Shown here piece after piece: positions 24,815-33,679 of a DNA stretch of 64,000 nucleotides. Positions within the stretch are counted from its first letter, which is position 1, and every line of letters starts with the position of its first letter. The notes beneath the pieces are model-generated. The model did no database searches. It was given only the letters and a program-made list of their open reading frames with translations, and was not told the origin of the DNA. Location of the stretch: the NCBI GenBank assembly GCA_900100095.1, contig FMTN01000024.1:1-64000 (forward strand), written 5' to 3'. This stretch comes from Lachnospiraceae bacterium C10 (lineage in GTDB: Bacteria; Bacillota; Clostridia; Lachnospirales; Lachnospiraceae). Position numbers and translations under genes: made by a program.

Positions 24815-25567
24815 TTATGCCTCCTGTGTCATCTCAATAATCTTCGCCGCAACCTTGCGATAATCCATGGCAGGATTACCGTATTTGTTATACTTTTGCA
24901 TTGACTGCAGGGCAAGCTTGCTCTCAGAAGCCTTGATACTCTTTCGAACCGTCATGATAAACGGTGCATTTCCCATCTCCTCTGCCTTCTCGCCAAGGGT
25001 CTCCAGTGCCAATGTGTGCATGGACGTCTTCTCATACTTATTCAGGATCAATCCCAGCACCTGTGCATTGGACCAGTTTAACTTACGATATTTCATCAAA
25101 TCGCCGTAAATAGCGTCGATTCCTGTAATGGATCCTGCATCACACTCGGTCGGAATCAGAATGTAATCCGATGCAATATAGCACATATTCAGCAGAGTGT
25201 TACGTGCCGGATTACTGTCAATCAACACGTAGTCATAATCCACATATTCCAGAAGGCTCTTCAGAAGGTAGATATCCTCCGGAGCTGAAAATTCCTTATC
25301 CGCCTTTGATAATTTCTCGGATGCAGCAATGAAATCGAACTCATCCAGATGCTGAAGCGCATCCTCCACTGCATTGTCTGCCTTTAATAAATCATAAATT
25401 GTCGCCTTCTTCGGATCTGCATCCACATAATCCGAAAGATTCGCCTGCTGATCCAGATCAATCACCAGAACCTTCTTATGTTCTGCCGCAAGGCAGGAAC
25501 CGATTTCCCAGGTCGTTGTGGTCTTACCTACGCCACCCTTTTGATTTGCAATTGCAATTACCTTCAC
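24815..25567 (-). CDS. parA: ParA partition ATPase
   Basis: The 250-residue ATPase has the deviant Walker A KGGVGKTTT (10-18), switch LVIDLDQQANLS, Walker B YVLIDSNPAR, and TECDAGSITG. It lacks an N-terminal helix-turn-helix, as in type Ib (ParF-like) partition ATPases that pair with ribbon-helix-helix proteins. The start codon is GTG behind AGAGGAAG. Directly upstream lies an array of 11-bp repeats that probably act as operator. It moves copies of this replicon to daughter cells. Confidence 0.95.
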   Translation of the reverse strand: MKVIAIANQKGGVGKTTTTWEIGSCLAAEHKKVLVIDLDQQANLSDYVDADPKKATIYDLLKADNAVEDALQHLDEFDFIAASEKLSKADKEFSAPEDIYLLKSLLEYVDYDYVLIDSNPARNTLLNMCYIASDYILIPTECDAGSITGIDAIYGDLMKYRKLNWSNAQVLGLILNKYEKTSMHTLALETLGEKAEEMGNAPFIMTVRKSIKASESKLALQSMQKYNKYGNPAMDYRKVAAKIIEMTQEA

Positions 25568-25582
25568 GTTCTTCCTCTTTTC

Positions 25583-25637
25583 TATCCTACTTTTATCATA
25601 CTTTTGTATTACATTTATCGGATATATATATTATATG
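25583..25637 (+). repeat. 11-bp repeat array upstream of parA (putative operator/parS)
   Basis: Five adjoining 11-mers start at 25583, 25594, 25605, 25616 and 25627: TATCCTACTTT, TATCATACTTT, TGTATTACATT, TATCGGATATA, TATATTATATG. The period is exactly 11, one helical turn. The same unit recurs at 26291. The array ends 15 bases before the parA GTG and covers a possible -10 (TATAAT on the minus strand, 25634-25629), which suggests autoregulation by the partition protein. Confidence 0.7.
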
Positions 25638-26290
25638 CGAATAAAGTCGTTTCTTCGCTTGATCTCTGCTTATACGTACCTGTGGATATGCTACCTATGC
25701 CAATGCTACCTATGCGTATATCCTTATTACGGCCTTCCTGCGGATTGGCGCCACATTACCCGGTGCTTGTATGACACTTTATCCGGTATTTCCTCTGATG
25801 TCTATCCGATATTTTATCCTTTATCATATCGGATATCATATCTGATATTATACCCGATTTTCTATCAGACTTTAAATATTATACTATGAATGATATTTAT
25901 CTTGCAATATATAACAGGCTTTATATGATGTTCCATCATCTATTATATATGTTGATTTACATTACTTGTGCGCATACTTTTTATATTACATTTTATATTA
26001 TATTAAGTATTGTATTTGCATTACATTGATGCTTTCACTTGTATTATTTTATGTAATTTGTTTCTAGTATATTCTATATTTTATTATATACTATATTTAT
26101 ACTATATTAGATATTATATTCTACCACCCACTCTATATCATGTTATGTAATATGAGAATATGATGTATATCATACACTTCTTCCGGATTCATCCTATATT
26201 TGTCCATATTCACCGGTCCATTCCAGCCCCATTTTCCCTGTTGTCTCTTCTACATCGTTCTATTGCTCGTTCTAATGCCCATTCGATCTA
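25638..26290. other. AT-rich non-coding region of the replication/partition locus
   Basis: About 650 bases contain no believable gene. The sequence is very AT-rich and full of TATAT, TATCATA and TGTATTA words. An inverted cluster of ATATCGGATA-like words is found at 25803-25860. It may hold additional partition-protein sites, a DNA-unwinding element or both. Short open frames here look like products of low complexity. Confidence 0.6.
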
Positions 26291-26378
26291 TATCATACTT
26301 CTATCATATATCACTCATATATATATCATGTACTTATCATACACTTATCATATATTAATATTATAGATGTCATACTTT
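26291..26378 (+). repeat. phased 11-bp repeat array (putative centromere, parS)
   Basis: TATCAT-type 11-mers begin at 26291, 26302, 26313 (ACTCAT), 26324, 26335 and 26346, with a weaker TGTCATACTTT at 26368 still in phase. Units such as TATCATACTTC and TATCATACACT match those in front of parA. Contiguous short repeats, one per helical turn or less, are typical sites for ribbon-helix-helix partition proteins. Confidence 0.72.
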
Positions 26379-26443
26379 TATATGATGAACATCAGTGAGC
26401 ACCATCTGTTCCAAAATCAAAGCACCCTTACAATACCGTGCCA

Positions 26444-26615
26444 CTCGCAAGCAAGCTTGTAGGAGGACTTAGGCTCGTTGTTATAATCGAGTAGGCTGGC
26501 TCCTACTCGATTTCGACTCTGTCTCACACCTCAAGGCAAAGCCTTTCGGTGTTCTACAGTCGCCTAAGTCTCCCTCGCAAGCGAGCTTGCAGGGGGACTT
26601 AGGCTCGTTGTTATA
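26444..26615. other. folded non-coding element with two 42-nt direct repeats
   Basis: Two 42-nt repeats (26444-26485 and 26574-26615, three differences) enclose a perfect 10-bp hairpin (26486-26495/26502-26511) and a hairpin ACACC/GGTGT with inner AAGGC/GCCTT (26526-26552). GCCTAAGTC (26562-26570) can pair with GACTTAGGC either upstream (26466-26474) or downstream (26596-26604), giving two exclusive folds. There is no reading frame. The function is unknown. Confidence 0.7.
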
Positions 26616-26626
26616 CAAAGAAAGGA

Positions 26627-26653
26627 CGTGAGAAAACGATCCATTTTCTCACG
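26627..26653 (-). terminator. intrinsic terminator of the amylase gene
   Basis: CGTGAGAAAA (26627-26636) pairs perfectly with TTTTCTCACG (26644-26653). On the minus strand it follows the stop at 26696 and leads into a T-rich tract. Confidence 0.75.
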
Positions 26654-26695
26654 CCCAACATATCATCAATATCTTTTGTAATTTTCAGAGTTTCC

Positions 26696-28447
26696 TTACG
26701 AATGCTTCAGGACAACAACCTCATTCCCAGACAGTTTTCCGGTAAATTCCCTTCCGGAAAGCAAATCACGGGAAGAGCGGTAGGAGAGCAGTTGTTTATC
26801 AAATTCTCTGGTTTCATCCAGATTGCTCCAAAGAAGCTCCTCCCCGGTCACATTCATAACAGCAAGAGTCGTATCATCTACTTGAATCGTGACAAGCCCC
26901 GTCGTATCGTCTGCCGCAATGGCACATTCTCCGGATGCCAGCGCCGGATACCGCTTACGAAGGGCAAGCAGGGACTTATACCAGGCATGCATATCCATAT
27001 CTGCCTTCTGCTTACTCCACAGCATTCCACGGCGATTATCCGGATCAAAGGCACCCTCAAGACCGACTTCATCCCCGTAATATATCATCGGGATACCCGG
27101 GAAGAGCAGCATAATAGCCGCAGCAAGCTTTTGCTTTTGCTTATCATGACCGGCGGTATGAATAAAACGCTCCACATCGTGGCTGTCCATCATATTCCAA
27201 AGCAGCGGAAGAACCTGACTCTGGTACTGGCCTTTCAGGAAACCAAGCTCAGCAAGGAATCCCTCTGCAGAGAGCCTGTTATAACAGATCAGACCGGTAA
27301 GAGCCTTGTAGAAAGGATAATTCATCAAAGAATCCCACTCATCCCCTGTAAGGAAATCCGGAGCGTAATGCCAGTTTTCACCGACGATGAAAACGTTCGG
27401 ATTCTCTGCTTTCAGACAGTAGCGAAGCTTTTTCCAGAAAGCGTGACCAATCTCATCCGCAACATCAAGTCTCCATCCGTCAATATGGAACTCACGAACA
27501 TAATGGAGAGCAACCTGTACGAAATAGTCTGCAGTCTTTTCATTTGCCATATTCAGCTTCGGCATTCCGCCATAGTACGCAAAGCTCTTGAAATTCGGCT
27601 TTTTCTCTCTTGTACCATAGAAGATTGGGAACTCATCCATATAGTACCAGTTGATATAAGGAGAGTGGACTCCGTTCTGCTTGATGTTACGAAACGCAAA
27701 AAAATCCGGGGATGTATGGTTAAATACTGCGTCCAGCATAACATACATGCCCATCTCATGCGCCGTATCGATCAGGGTATGAAGATCATCCGCGGTTCCA
27801 AGGGACGGATCAATCTCGTAATAATCGATAATGTCGTACTTGTGAGAGGAATTTGAGCGAAAGATCGGGGTTAAATATAAAATATCCACACCAAGATCCT
27901 TTAAATACGGCAATCTCTCCGTAATTCCTTTTAAATCGCCTCCCAGATCATCAAAAGCCCCAATCGGCGCCTTATACCACACCGCCGGATCCACCGGCTT
28001 AGAGGATGCAAAACGGGTAGGAAAAATCTGATAGACCGTCTTGCCCACCGCCCACTGCGGGGTATTAAAACATTCCTCTTCCCGAAGGATCTGCGGCATG
28101 TCAAACATCGCCTCAACATTGTCCGGAGCATGCTCAAAGAACCTGTAATCACCGTAATACCGGCGCATTTCATCCTGTCCGTTCAATTCGAAGAAATAAC
28201 GCAGGCAAAGCATATCGATGGTAACATCCGCCTCATAATAGTCATGATACAGGTCAGAGGAAACCTTCTTCATCGTAACCTTTTCCCTCGTATCCTCCCG
28301 GTCAACCGGAATATATTTGTCCTGATAATGAAGGATAACCTCCGACATATCCCCTTTTGCGACCTGAATCCGTATACGGAACAGTCCTCCATGCAGGCAG
28401 AAACAGTTCCGTTGATCCGCGTAATGCGAAATAGCAGCTAAATTCAT
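26696..28447 (-). CDS. GH13 neopullulanase/cyclomaltodextrinase-type amylase
   Basis: The 583-residue cytoplasmic enzyme has an N-terminal CBM34-like domain (1-125) and a GH13 barrel. Visible family regions are LDAVFNHTS, the nucleophile Asp in GWRLDVADE (about 327), the acid/base Glu in VGENWH and the HD of NMMDSHDVERF. The long N domain is typical of GH13_20 enzymes that open cyclodextrins, pullulan or maltodextrins. No signal peptide is present, so imported oligosaccharides are the likely substrates. No transporter adjoins it. Confidence 0.93.
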   Translation of the reverse strand: MNLAAISHYADQRNCFCLHGGLFRIRIQVAKGDMSEVILHYQDKYIPVDREDTREKVTMKKVSSDLYHDYYEADVTIDMLCLRYFFELNGQDEMRRYYGDYRFFEHAPDNVEAMFDMPQILREEECFNTPQWAVGKTVYQIFPTRFASSKPVDPAVWYKAPIGAFDDLGGDLKGITERLPYLKDLGVDILYLTPIFRSNSSHKYDIIDYYEIDPSLGTADDLHTLIDTAHEMGMYVMLDAVFNHTSPDFFAFRNIKQNGVHSPYINWYYMDEFPIFYGTREKKPNFKSFAYYGGMPKLNMANEKTADYFVQVALHYVREFHIDGWRLDVADEIGHAFWKKLRYCLKAENPNVFIVGENWHYAPDFLTGDEWDSLMNYPFYKALTGLICYNRLSAEGFLAELGFLKGQYQSQVLPLLWNMMDSHDVERFIHTAGHDKQKQKLAAAIMLLFPGIPMIYYGDEVGLEGAFDPDNRRGMLWSKQKADMDMHAWYKSLLALRKRYPALASGECAIAADDTTGLVTIQVDDTTLAVMNVTGEELLWSNLDETREFDKQLLSYRSSRDLLSGREFTGKLSGNEVVVLKHS

Positions 28448-28561
28448 AATAACCCTCCTTGACTGTCACTTACTTCTCCACTTTATGGAAAAGACTGCGG
28501 ATGCGCAAGGAAATACATCCACTTCTAAAAAACAGAACAGAAATCAAAAAAAAGAAATATC

Positions 28562-29215
28562 TCAGGACCAGATCTTCTCCTGAAACCACTGCAACAAATC
28601 ATCTGCAATGTAGGTTGCCTTATGATCTGTAAGCTCCTGACGGCTTCCATAACCATAGGTAACTCCCACCGAATCGATGCCGGCCTTGTTCGCTCCGTCA
28701 ATATCAAAGCGGGTATCGCCAATCATAATGCATTCCGCCTGTTTGCAGGAAAATTCCTTCATGGCTTTTTTGATCAGACGAACCTTCTCAGATGATGGGT
28801 CTGACATCTCCGGCCCGCAGAGTCCGTCAAAATAGGAGGACAGTCCTAATTTTTCCATAATTTGCGAAGCAAAAAGATGAGGTTTTGACGTTACAAGAAC
28901 CGTCTGATACCCAAGCTTTTTATTAGTCTTCAGTATCTCCGGGATTCCCGGATAAACCGTCACTTCAAACATCTTGCCGGCTTCATATACACTTCGATAG
29001 AGCGAAACCGCCTTTGTCGCCTCCTCCTGTGACATTCCCAGAAGATTCTGATAGGAATCCATCAGAGACGGACCCACAAACTTCTGTAAAAGCTCCGGGG
29101 GCTGCTCACCGTAGCCAAGGCTGGTCAGGGCATACTGCGCAGAGGACATAATGGCATGACCGGAATCCGTAACGGTACCATCCAGATCCATAAAAAACGT
29201 TGTGTACTTCGACAT
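28562..29215 (-). CDS. HAD hydrolase, phosphoglycolate-phosphatase-like
   Basis: The 217-residue protein shows FFMDLDGTVTDSG (7-19), VTSKPHLFA, a lysine in the SSEKVRLIKKA segment and motif IV MIGDTRFDIDGA. The four-helix cap between about 15 and 85 is of the Gph/PgmB type. It may dephosphorylate phosphoglycolate, pyrophosphate or a nucleotide. It is divergent from the Nudix gene with 142 bases between. Confidence 0.9.
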   Translation of the reverse strand: MSKYTTFFMDLDGTVTDSGHAIMSSAQYALTSLGYGEQPPELLQKFVGPSLMDSYQNLLGMSQEEATKAVSLYRSVYEAGKMFEVTVYPGIPEILKTNKKLGYQTVLVTSKPHLFASQIMEKLGLSSYFDGLCGPEMSDPSSEKVRLIKKAMKEFSCKQAECIMIGDTRFDIDGANKAGIDSVGVTYGYGSRQELTDHKATYIADDLLQWFQEKIWS

Positions 29216-29357
29216 ATCTTTCTCCTTCGTTCTAAACGTGCAATGCTCCGGTAAGTGTAACAGTTTCCGGCGGATCCTGCAAAGAATACAAGGATGTCAC
29301 AGGAAAAGGGGTGTGATACAATCATTTGTAACACAATACGGGAAAAGAGGAGCGTTT

Positions 29358-29933
29358 ATGCCTAACATATCAAACAGTACCATCTGCTATATCGAAAAGG
29401 ATCAGAAATATCTGATGCTTCTACGAAATAAGAAAAAACAGGATGTGAATCAGGGGAAGTGGATTGGAGTCGGCGGACACTGCGAAGACGGGGAATCACC
29501 GGAGGACTGCATTCGAAGAGAAGTAAGAGAGGAGAGCGGGCTTATACTCGATCAGCTTAGCTTCCGGGGTGTCATCACCTTTGTTTACGGTAATTCCATG
29601 ACGGAATATATCTATCTGTTCACTTCTTCCGCCTTCCACGGGCAGCAGATTCCATGTAATGAGGGAGAATTACACTGGATTGACCGTGACAGGCTGTATG
29701 ACTTGAATCTCTGGGACGGAGATCGAATCTTCCTCCATCTTATGGAAAAAAACGGCAATTTTTTCTCCCTGAAACTAGTCTATGATGCCAAAGATCATAT
29801 TCGGGAAGCGGTCTTAAACGGAGAAAAGCTGCTTCTTTATCCGTTAATGGATGAAAACGGCAACGAAACTGGCAGTATGCAGACAAAGGAAGTGATCGAT
29901 CTGGAAAATCTGACCTATAAAGAACCGGTATAA
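29358..29933 (+). CDS. Nudix hydrolase (8-oxo-dGTP diphosphatase-like)
   Basis: The 191-residue protein has a complete Nudix box, starting GHCEDGESPEDC and continuing REVREESGL (about 42-64), after GKWIGVGG. The N-terminal half is closest to MutT/MutX-type enzymes. About 50 further C-terminal residues extend beyond the fold. I start at ATG 29358 behind AGAGGAG; longer frames to 29202 lack a binding site. Nucleotide sanitation is plausible. Confidence 0.9.
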   Translation: MPNISNSTICYIEKDQKYLMLLRNKKKQDVNQGKWIGVGGHCEDGESPEDCIRREVREESGLILDQLSFRGVITFVYGNSMTEYIYLFTSSAFHGQQIPCNEGELHWIDRDRLYDLNLWDGDRIFLHLMEKNGNFFSLKLVYDAKDHIREAVLNGEKLLLYPLMDENGNETGSMQTKEVIDLENLTYKEPV

Positions 29934-29937
29934 CCTG

Positions 29938-29977
29938 ACAAACAGTTACTTATTCTGGTTTGTTGTTTTATATTTTT
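29938..29977 (+). terminator. intrinsic terminator after the Nudix gene
   Basis: ACAAACAG (29938-29945) pairs with CTGGTTTGT (29955-29963) with one bulge, followed by a T-rich tract. It insulates the origin from the Nudix transcript. Confidence 0.7.
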
Positions 29978-30010
29978 AACTTGTTTTAACTTTTATATTT
30001 AGTTTAAGGA

Positions 30011-30048
30011 CCGTGCCAGCCCTTGTTTTATCAGGGATTGCACGGTTT
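30011..30048. other. hairpin at the left border of the iterons
   Basis: CCGTGC (30011-30016) pairs with GCACGG (30040-30045), and inside it CCCT pairs with AGGG. It stands directly before the first iteron at 30053. It may be a further terminator or a structural part of the origin. Confidence 0.55.
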
Positions 30049-30049
30049 A

Positions 30050-30712
30050 CTTATGGAATTTTAAGGATAAAGAACTGGAAAAAACAGGACAAAGGTCTGG
30101 TAAAAAACGGCAAAGAACCGGAAAAAACAGGACCCTTGCTATGGAAAAATTAGGATAAAGGTCTGGAATCATTCGGCAAACTCATGGAAAAAGAAGGGTA
30201 TTACCTGAAAGATATGGAAAATTTAGGACAATAAGTCATAGATACTATCCTAATTTTTCCATAAGTTGCCGGAAATTGTCCTACTTTTTCCAGAAGAAAG
30301 AGCATAGGGTCCTAAAATTTCCGGAAAAAAGAGGACATTCCAGGGTTTAAGATCCGAACTTCTGGAAAAATCAGGACAATCCAGGGGGGGATTATCCTAT
30401 TTTTTCCAGAAGTTAGAGCAGTGAGTCCTGTTTTTGTCCTAAAAATTCCATAAGTTACAGAAAATAGATCCGATTGTCCTTTTTTTTCCGGGAGGAAGAT
30501 GGGAAAGCCGATTTTTTCCATAAGTTTGATATATGCCGAAAGCCGAATTCTTCCATAAGTGCAGGAAAGTGGATTTCATGGAAAATTTCGGCTAAAAGTA
30601 ACTTCACGTATTGTAAAGTCTGGGGTAGTATGATATTCTTGCACATGTAAGATTGCCCGAATATTTCCATAAGTTCCCATTATCAGTGATTTAATGGAAA
30701 ATTTCGGCTAAC
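30050..30712. repeat. replication origin iterons
   Basis: About twenty copies of a 17-20 bp word occur, consensus ATGGAAAAATTAGGACAA. Eight direct copies start at 30053, 30075, 30097, 30118, 30141, 30163, 30184 and 30214, mostly 21-23 bp apart. Inverted copies follow at about 30246, 30278, 30310, 30393, 30437, 30476, 30507, 30543 and 30657, with direct ones at 30363, 30578 and 30694. Two versions exist, ending AGGACA or CGGCAA/CGGCTAA; the second dominates next to rep. This is the usual layout for a Rep_3 initiator. Confidence 0.9.
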
Positions 30713-30729
30713 ATTTAGAGGAGAAGATC

Positions 30730-32010
30730 GTGAAGAAAGAGGAAGATAAAGTCCTGGTCGTAGCAGAGCCCGGCTATGATAAGAACAGGGATCGGAATGG
30801 CGATTATCAGAAGTCCAATTTTCTGATTGGTGCGAAATACAAGTCTTCGATTCAGGAGAATAAGATCATTGCGATTGCATTGAGCAAGATCCGTCAGAAG
30901 GACTATGAGATCGATCAGGGAAGCATTATCTGTAAATTCAAGGCGAAGGATCTTAAGATTGCCCTGGGTGCGGAAGATAATCATTCCATATATAAGAAGC
31001 TGGACCGGATCAGTAAGAATCTGACCAACCGTTCGGTTGGCTGGACGGATCCGAAGTCCAATAAATTTGACTATATCGCGGTCGTTACCCGTGCATCCTA
31101 CGAGAACGGAACCTTTCGAATCAAGTTCAACCAGGATCTGCAGGAATATATTGACGGTATCCGAGGCAATTATACGACCTTGTCTTTGGTTACCATGCTT
31201 CAGTTTAAGAATGTCTATTCCTTCCGTCTCTATGAGATTCTTCGTTCCAAAGCCTATTACCGGAAGGGAGAAGAGCGGGCGGATGAATTTTTTGAAATCA
31301 CCTTCCAGCTGTCGGAGCTTCGCCTTTTGATGGGAATTGTGAATGCAAACCTGGATTCGGTCCGTAATATTCTGCTGGAGAATCCGGCCTATCCGGACTA
31401 CGATCGTGCTGTTGAAGCCTCTCCGGAGAAGATGTACGCGGATTGGGGTGACTTCAAGCGTCATGTTATCGATGTAGCCGTGAAAGAGATCAATAAGATT
31501 ACCGATATGGCAGTGGAATACAAGCCGAAGAAGGGTGGCAAAGGCGGAAGAGTCTATGGTCTGATCTTCTATGTTCAGCTGCATAAGGACAAGCACCTGA
31601 ATGCGGGATTTATTCAGGGTGAGCAGACAGAGCTTCCGCTGGATGTGGTAGAGGCGAAGGAAGTTCCAAAGAAGCCTAAGAAACAGACGACCGCAGGTAA
31701 GATTGAGCTGACGGCAGAGCAGATGAATGTTGTTTTATCCATTGCCAGAACACTGCCGGCGGATCTGGATCTGGACGGAATCAAGGCAATCGCAGAGGCC
31801 GGTCATTTTGATCCGGATTATATTCACGAGAAATACGAACTGTCCAAGACCCAGGATGTCGATAACCTTGTGGCATGGATGGTGGCAGCGCTTAGGAATG
31901 ATTACCAGAGTTCCTCTGTTAAAGCGAAGAAGACCAGATCGAAAAAGCGTATGGATTCGGATATGGAATACGATATTGATGCCATCGAAGCCAGAATGTT
32001 AAAGAATTAG
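30730..32010 (+). CDS. rep: Rep_3-family replication initiator
   Basis: The 426-residue protein matches the RepB/RepE initiator family of iteron plasmids: two winged-helix domains, with SNFLIGAKYKSSIQENKIIA (about 29-48), the segment SLVTMLQFKNVYSFRLYEIL (about 152-171) and a second domain to about 285. A basic C-terminal tail ends in a KKTRSKKRMDSDMEYDIDA-like stretch. The start is GTG behind AGAGGAG. A promoter TTGTAA/TATTCT with 17-bp spacing (30611-30639) lies among inverted iterons, as expected for autoregulation. Confidence 0.93.
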   Translation: MKKEEDKVLVVAEPGYDKNRDRNGDYQKSNFLIGAKYKSSIQENKIIAIALSKIRQKDYEIDQGSIICKFKAKDLKIALGAEDNHSIYKKLDRISKNLTNRSVGWTDPKSNKFDYIAVVTRASYENGTFRIKFNQDLQEYIDGIRGNYTTLSLVTMLQFKNVYSFRLYEILRSKAYYRKGEERADEFFEITFQLSELRLLMGIVNANLDSVRNILLENPAYPDYDRAVEASPEKMYADWGDFKRHVIDVAVKEINKITDMAVEYKPKKGGKGGRVYGLIFYVQLHKDKHLNAGFIQGEQTELPLDVVEAKEVPKKPKKQTTAGKIELTAEQMNVVLSIARTLPADLDLDGIKAIAEAGHFDPDYIHEKYELSKTQDVDNLVAWMVAALRNDYQSSSVKAKKTRSKKRMDSDMEYDIDAIEARMLKN

Positions 32011-32062
32011 AGCATCGGATGGAAGGCGTTATTTGAGATGATGTGATGTGTCAAGAAAGAAC

Positions 32063-32091
32063 TTGTCTCCATACATGAATTTTGCTATACT
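32063..32091 (+). promoter_or_regulatory. promoter of the NSS transporter gene
   Basis: TTGTCT (32063-32068) and TATACT (32086-32091) are separated by 17 bp. An ATTCC/GGAAT hairpin follows in the leader before the ATG at 32166. Confidence 0.65.
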
Positions 32092-32165
32092 CTACGATGA
32101 TAATTTTTTCACCACCGAAATTCCAGAGGAATTCCGGTATTAGATTTCATTGTAGGTAGTTTGTT

Positions 32166-33527
32166 ATGAAGAAAAGAAGCAGTTTTTCGGGAAAGTTAGG
32201 TTTTGTCCTATCAGCTGCAGGCGCATCGGTTGGTTTAGGTAATATCTGGAGATTTCCATATCTTCTGGCCAAGTACGGAGGAGGAATCTTCCTGCTCATC
32301 TATATTCTGCTTGCCCTGACCTTTGGTTATACCATGATCATGGCGGAGACATCTCTTGGACGTATGACTCACAGGAGTCCGGTGGGGGCATTTAATACCA
32401 TCGGGAAGCATCCTCTGATTAAGACGGGAGGATGGCTGAATGCGATTATTCCGATTCTGATTGTGCCCTATTATTCGGTTATCGGCGGTTGGGTGCTGAA
32501 ATATCTGATTGACTATATTTTTACCGGAGCAGGTAAGCCGGCGACGGACGATTATTTTACCGGCTTTATCACCGGTGTTCAGCCGGAGATCTGGTTCGTT
32601 GTCTTCACACTTGCGACCATCGCCATTATTTTCATGGGCGTTAAGGGCGGAATCGAGCGTGTATCGAAGGTTCTGATGCCGATTTTGGTTGTACTTGCTG
32701 TTATCATCAGTATTTACTCAGCGACCAGACCGGGAGCACTTGCCGGCATCCGCTACATGTTCATTCCTGAGATCAAGAATTTCAGCTGGATGACCGTTGT
32801 TGCAGCTATGGGACAGATGTTTTATTCTCTTTCCATTGCCATGGGAATTCTGATTACCTTTGGAAGTTATATGAAAAAGGACGTTTCCATTGAGGAAAGT
32901 ACCGATCAGGTAGAGATCTTTGATACGGCTATTGCAATCTTGGCCGGACTTATGATCATTCCGGCGGTCTTCGCATTCTCCGGTCAGAATGCCGGCGAGA
33001 ACCTTGGAAAAGGCCCGTCCCTTATGTTTATTACGATGCCGGCTATATTCAATTCCATGGGCTTTGGACGTGTGATCGGTATTGCATTCTTTGCTCTGGT
33101 ATTGTTTGCAGCATTGACTTCATCCATTGCATTGACAGAATCCGCAGTCTCCACCTTCGAAGACGAGCTTCACTGGAGCCGCAAGAAGGGCACGGCTCTC
33201 ATGGCTGTGATTATGTTGTTCCTCGGCAGCCTGTCTGCTTTGGGATATGGAATTCTTTCCCATGTGAAGATCATTGGAATGCAGTTTTTGGACTTTTTTG
33301 ATTTTCTTACCAATTCGGTAATGATGCCGCTGGCAGCCGTTGCAACCTGTATTCTGATTAACCGGGTTATCGGGCTGGATAAGATTGAAGAGGAGATTAC
33401 AAGAGACGGACATAAGTTCCGTCGCAGACCAATCTTCCGTTTTATGCTTCGCTATCTGTGCCCACTGTTTTGTTTGATTATATTGGTATCTTCTATTCTG
33501 GATGCGTTCGGTTTTATTAAATTATAA
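32166..33527 (+). CDS. sodium-dependent amino-acid transporter (NSS/SNF family)
   Basis: The 453-residue membrane protein has about eleven hydrophobic segments and the family signature GASVGLGNIWRFPYL in the first one, followed by GGGIFLLIY. LeuT and MhsT, amino-acid/Na+ symporters, belong here. The unwound TM1 motif and TM6 (FYSLSIAMG) are recognisable. The exact amino acid cannot be read; tryptophan, tyrosine, alanine or branched chains are usual. It is a single-gene unit with its own promoter and terminator. Confidence 0.93.
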   Translation: MKKRSSFSGKLGFVLSAAGASVGLGNIWRFPYLLAKYGGGIFLLIYILLALTFGYTMIMAETSLGRMTHRSPVGAFNTIGKHPLIKTGGWLNAIIPILIVPYYSVIGGWVLKYLIDYIFTGAGKPATDDYFTGFITGVQPEIWFVVFTLATIAIIFMGVKGGIERVSKVLMPILVVLAVIISIYSATRPGALAGIRYMFIPEIKNFSWMTVVAAMGQMFYSLSIAMGILITFGSYMKKDVSIEESTDQVEIFDTAIAILAGLMIIPAVFAFSGQNAGENLGKGPSLMFITMPAIFNSMGFGRVIGIAFFALVLFAALTSSIALTESAVSTFEDELHWSRKKGTALMAVIMLFLGSLSALGYGILSHVKIIGMQFLDFFDFLTNSVMMPLAAVATCILINRVIGLDKIEEEITRDGHKFRRRPIFRFMLRYLCPLFCLIILVSSILDAFGFIKL

Positions 33528-33534
33528 TGTAGGA

Positions 33535-33570
33535 AACTTCCTGTGAGTCTTATCTCACAGGAAGTTTTTT
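33535..33570 (+). terminator. intrinsic terminator
   Basis: AAACTTCCTGTGAG pairs with CTCACAGGAAGTTT across a six-base loop and ends in T residues, just after the transporter gene. Confidence 0.92.
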
Positions 33571-33679
33571 ATGGGCAAAGATAGAGATATAGGGTATAAT
33601 CCTTGGTAAGGGAACAGGATAAGGAAGTAGCATTTCACCGGCATATGCCATAGGGGAATGGCAGGAAGTAGGAGATATT

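Noticed and set aside
26702-27856. 384-codon open frame antisense to the GH13 amylase gene
   Set aside because: The amylase is complete on the other strand with all catalytic motifs; the antisense frame has no start signal and no domain.
30050-30712. CRISPR array
   Set aside because: The repeats are short, degenerate, in both orientations and lie directly before a Rep_3 gene with no cas genes, so they are iterons.
30715-31596. 293-codon open frame antisense to rep
   Set aside because: It is the shadow of the initiator gene, which has a clear start signal and conserved segments.
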